Shown here: piece by piece, positions 34,382 through 42,959 of the stretch | Numbering within the stretch: the stretch's first letter is position 1 | Layout: each line of letters begins with the position of its first letter | Assembly: GCF_013177695.1 (NCBI RefSeq) | Contig: NZ_WOEY01000108.1 | Location: 1 to 50,838, forward strand | Length of the DNA: 50,838 nucleotides | DNA from: Paraburkholderia solitsugae | GTDB lineage: Bacteria > Pseudomonadota > Gammaproteobacteria > Burkholderiales > Burkholderiaceae | Direction of reading: 5' to 3' | Position numbers and translations under genes: made by a program | The notes under the pieces: generated by a model | The model's database searches: none | The model's input: the letters and a program-made list of their open reading frames with translations, nothing else | Told to the model about the DNA's origin: nothing

Positions 34382-35380
34382 TTATTCTGCTTTCGAATCG
34401 CGCCGCAGCAGGGCGCTGACGGCGTCGCGGGGCGCCACACCGTCGAACAGCACGGCGCAGACTGCCTGCGTGATCGGCATCTCGATCGCATGAGCGCGAG
34501 CGATCGCCAGTACGGCTTGCGCACAACGCACGCCTTCGGCCACGTGACCGAGGCCGCCGAGAATATCGTCGAGCGTACGGCCCGCGGCGAGTTGCAGGCC
34601 GACCGTGCGATTGCGCGACAGATCGCCCGTGGCGGTCAGGATCAGATCGCCGAGGCCGGTCAAACCGGTGAACGTCTCCGCCCGGCCGCCGAGCGTTACG
34701 CCGAGGCGCGACATTTCCGCCAGACCACGCGTGATCAGCGCCGCGCGCGCATTGAGACCGAGGCCGAGGCCATCGGCAATACCGGTGGCAATCGCCAGCA
34801 CGTTCTTCACCGCGCCGCCCACTTCCACGCCGACGATATCGTCGCCGGTATAGATGCGCATGGCGCCATGATGAAACGCGGCAACCGTGCGCTCGCGACA
34901 CGCCAAAGACGTACTCGCGATCGTCAACGCGACCGGCAGGCCCTGCCCGACTTCGCGCGCGAAGCTCGGGCCCGACAGCACACCGTTACTGCCATGCCCC
35001 GGCAGCTCAGCCGCGACCACCTGATGCGGCAGCAACTGCGAGTCGGCTTCGAAACCTTTGCACAACCACACCACATGCGCCGGCACTTTGCCTGCGTCGT
35101 GCATCGCCCGGAACAGACCCCGCAGACCGGCGACGGGCGTCGCCACGACGCATAACGCGTCGTCGGCGAGCGCATGGTCGAGCGCTGCGTTCAGATCGGC
35201 TTCATAGCGAAGGGACGGCGGCAACGCCACGCCCGCCAGATAGCGGGCGTTTTCGTGCGAAGCGGAGAGTTCGGCAATGAGCGCGGGTTCACGCGCCCAC
35301 AGCACCGTGTCGTGCCGCGCGGCCAGGTGGCCGGCGAGGGCTGTGCCCCATGCACCGGCGCCGAGGACAGAGACCTTCAT
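34382..35380 (-). CDS. gpsA: Glycerol-3-phosphate dehydrogenase [NAD(P)+]
   Basis: GpsA reduces dihydroxyacetone phosphate to sn-glycerol-3-phosphate for phospholipid synthesis. The 332-residue product has the Rossmann motif MKVSVLGAGAWGTALAGHLA, SGPSFAREVGQGLPVALTIA, the catalytic Lys in VGGAVKNVLAIATGIADGLG, and FTGLTGLGDLILTATGDLSRN. ATG 35380 is used; an in-frame GTG lies 9 nt upstream. It is the last gene of the rhodanese-grxC-secB-gpsA run. Confidence 0.96.
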   Translation of the reverse strand: MKVSVLGAGAWGTALAGHLAARHDTVLWAREPALIAELSASHENARYLAGVALPPSLRYEADLNAALDHALADDALCVVATPVAGLRGLFRAMHDAGKVPAHVVWLCKGFEADSQLLPHQVVAAELPGHGSNGVLSGPSFAREVGQGLPVALTIASTSLACRERTVAAFHHGAMRIYTGDDIVGVEVGGAVKNVLAIATGIADGLGLGLNARAALITRGLAEMSRLGVTLGGRAETFTGLTGLGDLILTATGDLSRNRTVGLQLAAGRTLDDILGGLGHVAEGVRCAQAVLAIARAHAIEMPITQAVCAVLFDGVAPRDAVSALLRRDSKAE

Positions 35381-35401
35381 AGCCGGCACCGAACGGACGC
35401 G

Positions 35402-35872
35402 TTAATGCGTGACGCCGTTTTGCGCCGCGCCGTCCTGGCCGCCCATTTGCGCGAGACGTTGCTCGTACAGCGCCTGGAAGTTGATCTCGGCGAGGTGGAT
35501 CGGCGGGAAGCCTGCACGGGTGATCGCGTCAGCGATGTTCGAGCGCAGGTACGGGAACAGGATCGTCGGGCAGGCAATGCCGACCAGCGGATCGATCTGC
35601 TCAGCCGGAATATTGCGGATGTCGAAAATACCGGCTTGCTTGGCTTCGATCAGGAACGCAACCTTGTCCGACACCTTGGCCGTGACGGTGCCCGTCACGA
35701 GGATTTCGAACACGGTGTCGGCGAGGCGCTCGGCCTTCACGTCGACTTCGACTTCGACCGACGGCATTTCCTGCTCAAGGAAGATGCCCGGCGAATTCGG
35801 CTGCTCGAGCGACATGTCCTTCAGGTAGATGCGCTGGATATTGAAGAACGGCTGGTTATTCTCGTCGGACAT
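35402..35872 (-). CDS. secB: Protein-export chaperone SecB
   Basis: SecB keeps precursor proteins unfolded and hands them to SecA. The 156-residue acidic protein contains [40 protein letters not shown], and the family core [37 protein letters not shown], followed by a polar tail. ATG 35872 is the family start. It lies between grxC and gpsA, an order conserved in many beta-proteobacteria. Confidence 0.97.
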
Positions 35873-36022
35873 GATTGAGTGATTCCCTGATAGGTATACA
35901 TGGCGGCGGCCCATGATTTCACGGACCGCCAGATCGTTGCGGCGCACTGCCCGCCCTGAAAAAGCGGGAGCGCACCGGCTTGTATTTCATCCGCCCCATT
36001 CACGCGCCGGCTGGCGCATGAA

Positions 36023-36064
36023 TTCAGGCAGCTTTGTTCAGGCAGCTTTGTTCAGGCAGCTTCG
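36023..36064 (-). repeat. Three 14-bp tandem repeats spanning the grxC stop codon
   Basis: TTCAGGCAGCTTTG occurs at 36023-36036 and 36037-36050, and with one change (T to C) at 36051-36064. The third copy encodes the end of GrxC, including its stop codon (36052-36054). The other two are in the 3' untranslated region, and each contains a TGA on the minus strand. Confidence 0.9.
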
Positions 36065-36312
36065 AGCAGAGGCGTCAAACCGCCCGCGCGATCGAGCGCG
36101 GACAGGTCATCGTACCCGCCGACATGCGTCTCGCCGATGAACACCTGCGGCACCGTACGGCGACCGGTCCGGGTCATCATTTCTTCACGCCGGGCCGGGT
36201 CCTTGTCGATCAGTACCTTTTCAACGTGGTCGACGCCGCGCGACTTTAAAAGACGTTCGGCCATCTGGCAATACGGGCACACCTGCGTGCTGTACATGAT
36301 CACTTTGTTCAC
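36052..36312 (-). CDS. grxC: Glutaredoxin 3
   Basis: GrxC reduces disulphides with glutathione. The 86-residue product has the dithiol active site TQVCPYCQMA (Cys12, Cys15), RTVPQVFIGETHVGGYDDL with the cis-Pro and glutathione-binding segment, and LLEAA at the end. GTG 36312 is the start, with AGGAG 7 nt upstream. Its first bases overlap the rhodanese stop (GTGA), so the two are translationally coupled. The glutathione synthesis genes gshA/gshB are further right in this window. Confidence 0.96.
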   Translation of the reverse strand: MNKVIMYSTQVCPYCQMAERLLKSRGVDHVEKVLIDKDPARREEMMTRTGRRTVPQVFIGETHVGGYDDLSALDRAGGLTPLLEAA

Positions 36313-36734
36313 TTGGCTGCTCCTTGTTTCACAACCGGCATGCCGGCCCTCTGCCAGGCGTCGACACCGCCTTCGAGAACATGGACTTCGGCGTATCCGG
36401 CATCTTGCACGATACGCGCTGCCTTGTTCGACTGCTGGCCGGTCTGGCACACCAGCAGCACCGGGTTGCTCTTGTTCTTCACGAGTTGCGCGACTTTCGC
36501 CTGCAAATCGGCAAATTCAAGCTGCCGCGCCGCGGGCAGATGGCCCTTGGCAAAATCAGCGGACGGACGCAGATCGATGACCGTTGCATTGCGCCGGTTG
36601 ATCAGTTGGGTCGCCTCAGCGGCCGACAGGCCCCCGCGGCCACGCCGGCTGATCGTCGGCCACAGCAGCAACCCACCGGAGATGAGGACGATTGCGATCA
36701 GTACAAGGTTTGTGTAATCAGTGAAAAACTTCAC
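36309..36734 (-). CDS. Membrane-anchored rhodanese-like protein
   Basis: The 141-residue protein has an N-terminal membrane helix (YTNLVLIAIVLISGGLLLWP) and one rhodanese domain (ATQLINRRNATVIDLRPSADFAKGHLPAAR) with the active-site Cys in VLLVCQTGQQSNKAA. It probably carries sulfane sulfur or acts in redox housekeeping. GTG 36734 is chosen because the preceding residues are not family-like. It is the first gene of the unit with grxC, secB and gpsA and is divergent from gpmA. Confidence 0.88.
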   Translation of the reverse strand: MKFFTDYTNLVLIAIVLISGGLLLWPTISRRGRGGLSAAEATQLINRRNATVIDLRPSADFAKGHLPAARQLEFADLQAKVAQLVKNKSNPVLLVCQTGQQSNKAARIVQDAGYAEVHVLEGGVDAWQRAGMPVVKQGAAK

Positions 36735-36871
36735 GGAAAATCCGCCGAAAAAGAGAGAAATCGAAAAGGGCAATCCACCCATTATAAAATAACCGTCTGA
36801 CGCGATGGCGACGCTCCTTTAGAGGACCCTCGCAACGCTTTACCGCTTCCTTACTACCGACCGGCAATCTC

Positions 36872-37618
36872 ATGTACAAACTCGTTCTTATCCGCCACGG
36901 CGAATCGACGTGGAACAAGGAAAACCGCTTCACAGGCTGGGTCGACGTCGACCTGACCGAGAAGGGCAATCGTGAAGCGCAACAAGCGGGCGTGCTGCTG
37001 AAGGAATCGGGCTACACCTTCGATATCGCCTACACGTCGGTGCTCAAGCGTGCGATCCGCACCTTGTGGCACGTGCAGGACCAGATGGATCTGATGTATC
37101 TGCCGGTCGTGCATTCGTGGCGTCTGAACGAACGCCACTACGGCGCGCTGTCGGGCCTGAACAAGGCGGAAACCGCCGCGAAATTCGGCGACGAACAGGT
37201 GCTGGTCTGGCGCCGCAGCTACGACACGCCGCCGCCGGCGCTCGATCCGTCGGACGACCGTGCACCCTACACCGATCCGCGCTACGCCAAGGTGCCGCGC
37301 GAACAATTGCCGCTCACCGAGTGCCTGAAAGACACCGTCGAGCGCGTTCTGCCGTTGTGGAACGAGTCGATTGCGCCGGCCATCAAATCGGGTCGCAAGG
37401 TCGTGATTGCGGCGCACGGCAACTCGATCCGCGCCATGGTGAAGTACCTCGACAATATTTCGGACGACGACATCGTCGGCCTGAATATCCCGAACGGCGT
37501 GCCGCTGGTCTATGAACTCGACGAAAACCTGAAGCCGATCAAAAGCTATTATCTGGGCGACCAGGACGCGATTGCGAAGGCGCAAGCCGCTGTTGCCCAG
37601 CAAGGCAAGGCGGGCTAA
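36872..37618 (+). CDS. gpmA: 2,3-bisphosphoglycerate-dependent phosphoglycerate mutase
   Basis: GpmA interconverts 3- and 2-phosphoglycerate in glycolysis. The 248-residue product has the phosphohistidine motif LVLIRHGESTWNKENRFTGW (His11), TSVLKRAIRTLW, NERHYGALSGLNKAE and the second His in IAAHGNSIRAMVKYL. It stands between the divergent rhodanese operon and the ctpA gene. Confidence 0.97.
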   Translation: MYKLVLIRHGESTWNKENRFTGWVDVDLTEKGNREAQQAGVLLKESGYTFDIAYTSVLKRAIRTLWHVQDQMDLMYLPVVHSWRLNERHYGALSGLNKAETAAKFGDEQVLVWRRSYDTPPPALDPSDDRAPYTDPRYAKVPREQLPLTECLKDTVERVLPLWNESIAPAIKSGRKVVIAAHGNSIRAMVKYLDNISDDDIVGLNIPNGVPLVYELDENLKPIKSYYLGDQDAIAKAQAAVAQQGKAG

Positions 37619-37923
37619 ACCCGTCCGTTAGCCGCAGCCCTATGATGAAAAATGCACCAGGGTTGCGGCAAACGGGCCGCGCCAGCCGGCAAGACGGTCG
37701 GGCCGGCGTGGCCCGCCTCTCCCGAGCGCGCCCTGGCGGCAGGCCTTCGACTGTTACCGCACATTACTTCACCACCGCAGCGCCGATCCCCCGAACCAGG
37801 TCCGGCCCATGCTGTCGAATTACGATTGCCTGTGCTGCGCCCTGACTGGGCGGGTGTGCAGTTATACTTGTCCGTCCCCACCTCTATCGACGCTGCCACG
37901 CGCTTCCGACCGCAACAGACTCT
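37619..37923 (+). other. Intergenic region gpmA to ctpA
   Basis: These 305 nt contain no frame I can support. TATACT at 37864-37869 is a likely -10 for the protease gene about 50 nt downstream, but the matching -35 is weak. Confidence 0.4.
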
Positions 37924-39504
37924 ATGCGAAAGAACCTGAAAAATATCGGCCTGATTGCCGCGGGCCTTGCTACTGGCGTATTCGCCACCCTGCAACTCTC
38001 CGCCTCGGCCCAGCAACCCGCCAGCGCCGCCTCGAGCGCCGTTGCGCCGTTGCCGCTGGACCAACTCAGGCTCTTTGCCGAAGTCTTCGGGCAAATCAAG
38101 CATGAGTACGTCGAACCGGTCGACGATAAGAAGCTCCTCACCGCCGCGATCAAGGGCATGGTGTCGAGCCTCGACCCGCACTCGTCGTATCTCGACAAGA
38201 CCGATTACGAAGAACTGCAGGAGCAGACCAAGGGTCGCTTCGCGGGTCTCGGCATCGAAATTTCGTCCGAAGACGGCCTGATCAAGGTGATCTCGCCGAT
38301 TGAAGACACGCCAGCATTCCGCGCCGGCATCCGTCCGGGCGACCTGATCACCCGCATCAACGACAAACCCGTGCGCGGCATGACGCTCGACCAGGCCGTC
38401 AAGCAGATGCGCGGCGATCCGGGCACCAAGGTCACGCTGACCATCTTCCGCAAGACGGACGACCGTACGTTCCCGCTCACGGTGACGCGCGCGATCATCA
38501 AGGTCCAGTCGGTCAAGATGAAGATCCTGGCACCGGGCTACGCGTATATCCGCGTCACCAGCTTCCAGGAGCGCACCACGCCTGATCTGGCTGCCAAGCT
38601 GCAAGACATCGCCCGTCAACAGCCGAACCTGAAGGGTCTCGTGCTCGACCTGCGCAATAACGGCGGCGGCCTGCTGCAAAGCGCGGTCGGCGTGGCCGGC
38701 GCGTTCCTGCCGTCGGATTCGGTGGTGGTGTCCACCAATGGCCAGATTCCGGATTCGAAGCAGGTCTATCGCGACACGTACGATAACTACCGGCTGCAAT
38801 CGTTCGACAGCGATCCGCTGAAAGACGAAGCGCCGATCTTCAAGACTGTGCCGATGATCGTGCTGACCAACGCCTACTCGGCGTCGGCTTCGGAAATCGT
38901 CGCGGGCGCGCTGCAGGATCAGCATCGTGCGCTGATCGTCGGCAAGACCACCTTCGGCAAGGGCTCGGTGCAAACCGTCCGGCCGATGACGGCCGACACG
39001 GCACTGCGCCTGACCACGGCGTACTACTACACGCCGAGCGGCCGTTCGATCCAGAACAAGGGCATCCGTCCTGACATCGCGGTCGATCAGTACGCGGAAG
39101 GCGATCCGGACGACGCATTGGTGACCCGCGAAGTCGACTACTCGAACCACCTTGCGAACACGCAGGATCCGAACGAGAAGAAAGAAGCGGATCAGCGCGA
39201 ACAGGAGCGCATGGACCAACTGCGCCAGCTTGAAGAGCAGAACGACAAGAAGACGCCGGAACAGCGTCAGAAGGATCGTGAGCGCAAGCCGGTCGAGTTC
39301 GGTTCGACCGACGACTTCATGCTGCAACAGGCGCTGAACAAGCTGGAAGGCAAGCCGGTGCTGGAATCGAAGTCGCTGACCGAGCGGCGTCTGGCGCAGA
39401 ACAAGCCGGCAGCATCGGCGTCCGCGCCGGTCGCGGTGAAGCCGACGCAACCGGTGCCGGGTGCAGCGATTCCGGCCCCGGCGTCCGCCACGCAAAGCAA
39501 CTAA
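37924..39504 (+). CDS. S41-family carboxyl-terminal processing protease
   Basis: This periplasmic CtpA/Prc-type serine protease has 526 residues. Its layout is a signal peptide (~1-30; GLIAAGLATGVFATLQLSAS), an N-terminal helical part (VDDKKLLTAAIKGMVSSLDPHSSYLD), a PDZ domain (~95-175; GLIKVISPIEDTPAFRAGI, PGDLITRINDKPV), and the catalytic core with Ser in YSASASEIVAGALQD and Lys in VGKTTFGKGSVQT. A long Glu/Gln/Lys-rich tail, then an Ala/Pro-rich end (~430-526), is probably disordered. It is upstream of the moeB/thiF gene. Confidence 0.95.
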   Translation: MRKNLKNIGLIAAGLATGVFATLQLSASAQQPASAASSAVAPLPLDQLRLFAEVFGQIKHEYVEPVDDKKLLTAAIKGMVSSLDPHSSYLDKTDYEELQEQTKGRFAGLGIEISSEDGLIKVISPIEDTPAFRAGIRPGDLITRINDKPVRGMTLDQAVKQMRGDPGTKVTLTIFRKTDDRTFPLTVTRAIIKVQSVKMKILAPGYAYIRVTSFQERTTPDLAAKLQDIARQQPNLKGLVLDLRNNGGGLLQSAVGVAGAFLPSDSVVVSTNGQIPDSKQVYRDTYDNYRLQSFDSDPLKDEAPIFKTVPMIVLTNAYSASASEIVAGALQDQHRALIVGKTTFGKGSVQTVRPMTADTALRLTTAYYYTPSGRSIQNKGIRPDIAVDQYAEGDPDDALVTREVDYSNHLANTQDPNEKKEADQREQERMDQLRQLEEQNDKKTPEQRQKDRERKPVEFGSTDDFMLQQALNKLEGKPVLESKSLTERRLAQNKPAASASAPVAVKPTQPVPGAAIPAPASATQSN

Positions 39505-39518
39505 GCAGCAAACCCAAC

Positions 39519-39551
39519 GTGCCTTCGCAGTCGAACATGCTGCGAAGGCAC
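39519..39551 (+). terminator. Strong hairpin after ctpA
   Basis: GTGCCTTCGCAG (39519-39530) pairs without mismatch with CTGCGAAGGCAC (39540-39551), loop 9 nt, 15 nt after the ctpA stop. There is no T-run, so it may be a factor-dependent terminator or an RNA-stabilising 3' structure. Confidence 0.5.
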
Positions 39552-39692
39552 GGAGTGGTACACGCGGCAGTCCCCATTGCAATACCCGGCACCAGCACGA
39601 GCACTCGCTCCCCGCGCGATTAAAATAACCAAACCGCGCACGGCAGGCCACCGGTCCTGCATTTCATTGCGCGACACTCCACGCGCCCCGCC

Positions 39693-40451
39693 ATGAATGA
39701 CGATCAACTCCTCCGCTATTCCCGCCACATCCTCGTCGACGAAATCGGCATCGAGGCGCAGCAGCGCTTTATCGACGCGCACGCGATCATCGTTGGCGCG
39801 GGTGGCTTGGGGTCGCCTGCAGCAATGTATCTGGCGGCGGCAGGTGTCGGCCGCTTGACGCTGGTCGATGCCGATACGGTCGACCTGACCAATCTGCAGC
39901 GGCAGATTCTGCATGTGACCGCGTCGGTCGGGCGCAAGAAGGTGGAGTCCGGACGCGAGGCAATCGCCCAGATCAATCCTGAGGTCGTGGTCAACGCGGT
40001 CGCCGAACGCGTCGACGATGCGTGGCTCGATCGCGAAGTGCCGCACGCCACCGTCGTGCTCGATTGCACCGATAACTTCGCCACGCGCCACGCGATCAAT
40101 CGGGCGTGCGTGAAACATGGCGTGCCACTGGTGTCGGGCGCGGCACTGCGCTTCGACGGCCAGATCAGCACCTTCGATTTCCGCGACGCCGCGTCGCCCT
40201 GCTACGCGTGCGTGTTCCCGGAGGATCAGCCGTTCGAGGAGGTCGCGTGCTCGACCATGGGTGTGTTCGCGCCCACGGTTGGCATCATCGGTTCGATGCA
40301 AGCGGCTGAAGCGCTAAAGGTAATCGGCGAAATCGGCACGCCGCTGGTGGGCCGCCTCACGATGCTCGATTCGCTGCGAATGGAATGGAACACGATGCGC
40401 ATTGCGCGCCAGTCGGATTGCCCAGTATGCGGGCAACCGCATCAGGCCTGA
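39693..40451 (+). CDS. E1-like adenylyltransferase (MoeB/ThiF family)
   Basis: Enzymes of this family adenylate the C-terminal Gly of a ubiquitin-like sulfur carrier (MoaD or ThiS). The 252-residue product has RYSRHILVDEIGIEAQQRF, the nucleotide loop IIVGAGGLGSPAAMYLAAAG, LDCTDNFATRHAINRAC, the catalytic Cys in FEEVACSTMGVFAPTVGIIG, and two zinc CxxC pairs (CYAC, CPVC). No moa or thi genes are near, so MoeB and ThiF cannot be separated here, though MoeB is the more usual name for this stand-alone form. Confidence 0.9.
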   Translation: MNDDQLLRYSRHILVDEIGIEAQQRFIDAHAIIVGAGGLGSPAAMYLAAAGVGRLTLVDADTVDLTNLQRQILHVTASVGRKKVESGREAIAQINPEVVVNAVAERVDDAWLDREVPHATVVLDCTDNFATRHAINRACVKHGVPLVSGAALRFDGQISTFDFRDAASPCYACVFPEDQPFEEVACSTMGVFAPTVGIIGSMQAAEALKVIGEIGTPLVGRLTMLDSLRMEWNTMRIARQSDCPVCGQPHQA

Positions 40452-40473
40452 GCCCAGGCAAGACATTGAACGA

Positions 40474-40499
40474 AAAACGCCGCACACGTGCGGCGTTTT
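40474..40499. terminator. Bidirectional terminator between moeB/thiF and ptsI
   Basis: AAAACGCCGCAC (40474-40485) is perfectly complementary to GTGCGGCGTTTT (40488-40499). The A and T edges allow termination in both directions between the convergent genes. Confidence 0.9.
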
Positions 40500-40526
40500 C
40501 CATTTCAACCCAACCGGTTTTCAGTT

Positions 40527-42275
40527 TCAGGCCAGCACGACGCGCTTGAGCGCGGCCTGGACTTCTTCCGGCTCGAACGAAGCCAGCACGTCGGCCACCG
40601 GCTTCTCGAGCGTCTTCAGATGCGAGCGCAGGACTTCCTGCTTGACCACCAGCAACTGGCTCGGATGCATCGAAAACTCGGTGAGGCCCATGCCGAGCAA
40701 CAGACGCGTCAACGCCGGATCGCCCGCCATCTCGCCGCACACCGACACCGGCACACCCGCCCGCTTCGCCTCGCGCAGCGTGAAGGCGATCAGGTGCAGC
40801 ACCGCCGGATGCAACGGGTCGTACAGATGCGCGACCGAGTTATCCGCGCGATCGATCGCCAACGTGTACTGGATCAGATCGTTCGTGCCGATCGACAGGA
40901 AATCGAGCCGCTTGAGAAACAGCGGCAACGCAATCGCGGCGGCCGGAATCTCGATCATCGCGCCGACCTGCACGTTCGGATCGTAGGTGATGCCGGCATC
41001 GTCCAACTGACGCTTGGCTTCGCGAATCAGATCGAGCGTCTGATCGATCTCCTGCGCGTGCGCGAGCATCGGAATCAGAATCTTCACCTTGCCGAACGCC
41101 GACGCGCGGAGAATCGCGCGCAGTTGCGTCAGGAACATTTGCGGCTCAGAGAGGCTCCAGCGAATCGCTCTCAGCCCCAAGGCGGGGTTCGGTGCGGTTT
41201 CGTAGCCGTCGCCGCCAGCCATCGAATCGAGCGGCTTGTCGGCGCCAACGTCGATCGTACGGATCGTCACCGGCAAACCGTTCATCAACTCAACCGCACG
41301 ACGATAGGCAGCAAATTGCTCTTCCTCTTCCGGCAAATGATGCTTGTGATTCATGAACAGGAACTCGGTGCGGAACAGGCCCACACCGGTCGCGCCCGAA
41401 TCGACCGCGGCGCGCGCATCTTCCGGCAGTTCGATGTTTGCGCAGAGTTCGATGCGTGTGCCGCAGAGTGTTTGCGTTGGCGAAAACTTCAGCCGCTGCA
41501 GCTTGCGCTGCTCCAACGCCTTTTCGCTTTGGCGGTATGAATACTCCTCCAGCACGATCGGTGCGGGATCGACAATCACAATGCCATGGTCACCGTCGAC
41601 AATGATCAGGTCGTCCTGGCGGATCAGTTGGCTCGCATGCTGCACGCCAACCGCGGCCGGAATGCCGAGGCTGCGCGCGACGATCGCCGTATGTGAAGTA
41701 CGTCCGCCGAGATCGGTGACGAAACCCTGAAACGTTTGCGTTTTGAATTGCATCATGTCGGCCGGCGCGATGTCGTGCGCGACCACGATCATCTCGTCGC
41801 AGGTACCGTGCACACCGTCCACCAGCGCCACCGATGCGCCGGCGAGCGCCTTCAGTACGCGCTCGACCACCTGTTGGATGTCGGCTTTGCGCTCGCGCAG
41901 GTATTCGTCTTCGATATCGTCGAAATGGCGCGACAGGCGCTCGAGTTGTTCGGTCAGCGCCCACTCGACGTTGTAGCGGCGGGTGCGGATCAGGTCGATG
42001 GTTTCCTGCACGAGCATGGCATCGTTCAGGATCATTGAATGAACGTTGATGAACGCGCCCATTTCGCTCGGCGCGTCTGCCGCGAGATCGGCGCGCAACG
42101 TGTCGAGCTCGTAATGCACATGTTGCTGAGCCGTGCGAAAGCGCTCGATCTCGCCCTCGATCTGGGCGGGTTCGATCAGATAGTGGTCTACGTCAAGTGC
42201 AGCCGGGGCGATCAGATAAGCCCGCCCGATGGCGATACCGCGTGACACGGGAATTCCATGCAGCGTGAAGGACAC
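40527..42275 (-). CDS. ptsI: PTS Enzyme I (PEP-protein phosphotransferase)
   Basis: Enzyme I takes phosphate from PEP and passes it to HPr. The 582-residue product begins VSFTLHGIPVSRGIAIGRAY and has the phospho-His domain DLGGRTSHTAIVARSLGIPA, the PEP-binding barrel GLFRTEFLFMNHKHHLPEEE, NPALGLRAIRWSLSEPQMF and LSIGTNDLIQYTLAIDRAD. GTG 42275 is chosen because AGGAGG lies 5 nt upstream. A further in-frame GTG at 42281 overlaps that site. A terminator separates it from ptsH, and a TATAAT at 42341-42346 suggests its own promoter. Confidence 0.95.
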   Translation of the reverse strand: MSFTLHGIPVSRGIAIGRAYLIAPAALDVDHYLIEPAQIEGEIERFRTAQQHVHYELDTLRADLAADAPSEMGAFINVHSMILNDAMLVQETIDLIRTRRYNVEWALTEQLERLSRHFDDIEDEYLRERKADIQQVVERVLKALAGASVALVDGVHGTCDEMIVVAHDIAPADMMQFKTQTFQGFVTDLGGRTSHTAIVARSLGIPAAVGVQHASQLIRQDDLIIVDGDHGIVIVDPAPIVLEEYSYRQSEKALEQRKLQRLKFSPTQTLCGTRIELCANIELPEDARAAVDSGATGVGLFRTEFLFMNHKHHLPEEEEQFAAYRRAVELMNGLPVTIRTIDVGADKPLDSMAGGDGYETAPNPALGLRAIRWSLSEPQMFLTQLRAILRASAFGKVKILIPMLAHAQEIDQTLDLIREAKRQLDDAGITYDPNVQVGAMIEIPAAAIALPLFLKRLDFLSIGTNDLIQYTLAIDRADNSVAHLYDPLHPAVLHLIAFTLREAKRAGVPVSVCGEMAGDPALTRLLLGMGLTEFSMHPSQLLVVKQEVLRSHLKTLEKPVADVLASFEPEEVQAALKRVVLA

Positions 42276-42340
42276 GCGCACCTCCTCTAGTTGTGTGATG
42301 CCGCGGCAAACCGCTGCAATGCTCTCAGACTCTCTTTGTC

Positions 42341-42346
42341 ATTATA
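42341..42346 (-). promoter_or_regulatory. Possible ptsI promoter (-10)
   Basis: A perfect TATAAT on the minus strand, 66 nt upstream of the ptsI start and downstream of the ptsH terminator. No good -35 is at the right distance, so the call is tentative. The surrounding 42276-42525 holds no gene. Confidence 0.45.
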
Positions 42347-42525
42347 AATTCCGCGCCCTTTGCAAGTACGTTAGGGCTGTGTGCAGTGCAGCACGAAAAA
42401 CCGTAACCGGCCACGACAACGTGCCTTCATCCGCCTTGCGTTCCGGCAACGCCCTCCACGCGCCGCCAGCACGACCGGCTCGTACGCCCTCACCCCGCTC
42501 ATGCATGTGTCGATTGTCACGCGCT

Positions 42526-42554
42526 AAAAAAAATGCCGCGGACAACCGCGGCAT
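42526..42554 (-). terminator. Terminator between ptsH and ptsI
   Basis: On the minus strand, ATGCCGCGG (42554-42546) pairs with CCGCGGCAT (42541-42533) around a 4-nt loop and is followed by eight T residues (42533-42526). It starts 30 nt after the ptsH stop, so readthrough or a second promoter is needed for ptsI. Confidence 0.9.
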
Positions 42555-42583
42555 TTTGCGTCAGGCAAGGGGAATGCGCGAAT

Positions 42584-42853
42584 TCACTGACCCTCGCCGA
42601 ATTTATCGGCAATCAGTTTCAACAATGCGTCCATGGCTTCTTTTTCGTCGGTGCCTTCCGTTTCGATCAGCACCGTGCTGCCTATACCCGCGGCCAGCAT
42701 CATCACACCCATGATGCTCTTTGCATTGATACGGCGGCCATTGCGGCTCATCCAGATTTCCGCCTGGTAGTTGCCCGCGAGTTGCGTCAACTTGGCCGAC
42801 GCGCGCGCGTGCAGCCCCAGTTTGTTCACAATAGTCGTTTCCTGTTGCAGCAT
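42584..42853 (-). CDS. ptsH: PTS phosphocarrier HPr
   Basis: HPr relays phosphate from Enzyme I to EIIA proteins. The 89-residue product has the active His15 in VNKLGLHARASAKLTQLA and the conserved GRRINAKSIMGVMMLAAG, with Ser in the position phosphorylated by HPr kinase in bacteria that have it. ATG 42853 gives the standard length. It lies between the mannose-type EIIA and ptsI. No EIIB/EIIC is nearby, which suggests a regulatory PTS. Confidence 0.95.
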   Translation of the reverse strand: MLQQETTIVNKLGLHARASAKLTQLAGNYQAEIWMSRNGRRINAKSIMGVMMLAAGIGSTVLIETEGTDEKEAMDALLKLIADKFGEGQ

Positions 42854-42959
42854 GTGATGGTCCGAAGCGCGGGTAAGTGTTGTGGTGAAAGGTGAAACTG
42901 CAAACCAGTTGCAAACGGGTGACACCCCGATCGCAATCGTTTAAAGCCGTGCGATCCGC

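Noticed and set aside
36023..36064. CRISPR-like repeats
   Set aside because: The 14-bp units are directly adjacent with no spacers. They are a short tandem duplication. No CRISPR array was seen anywhere in the window.
42276..42525. Small ORFs between ptsI and the ptsH terminator
   Set aside because: Short frames exist on both strands but lack ribosome binding sites and recognisable sequence; only a TATAAT was considered reportable.
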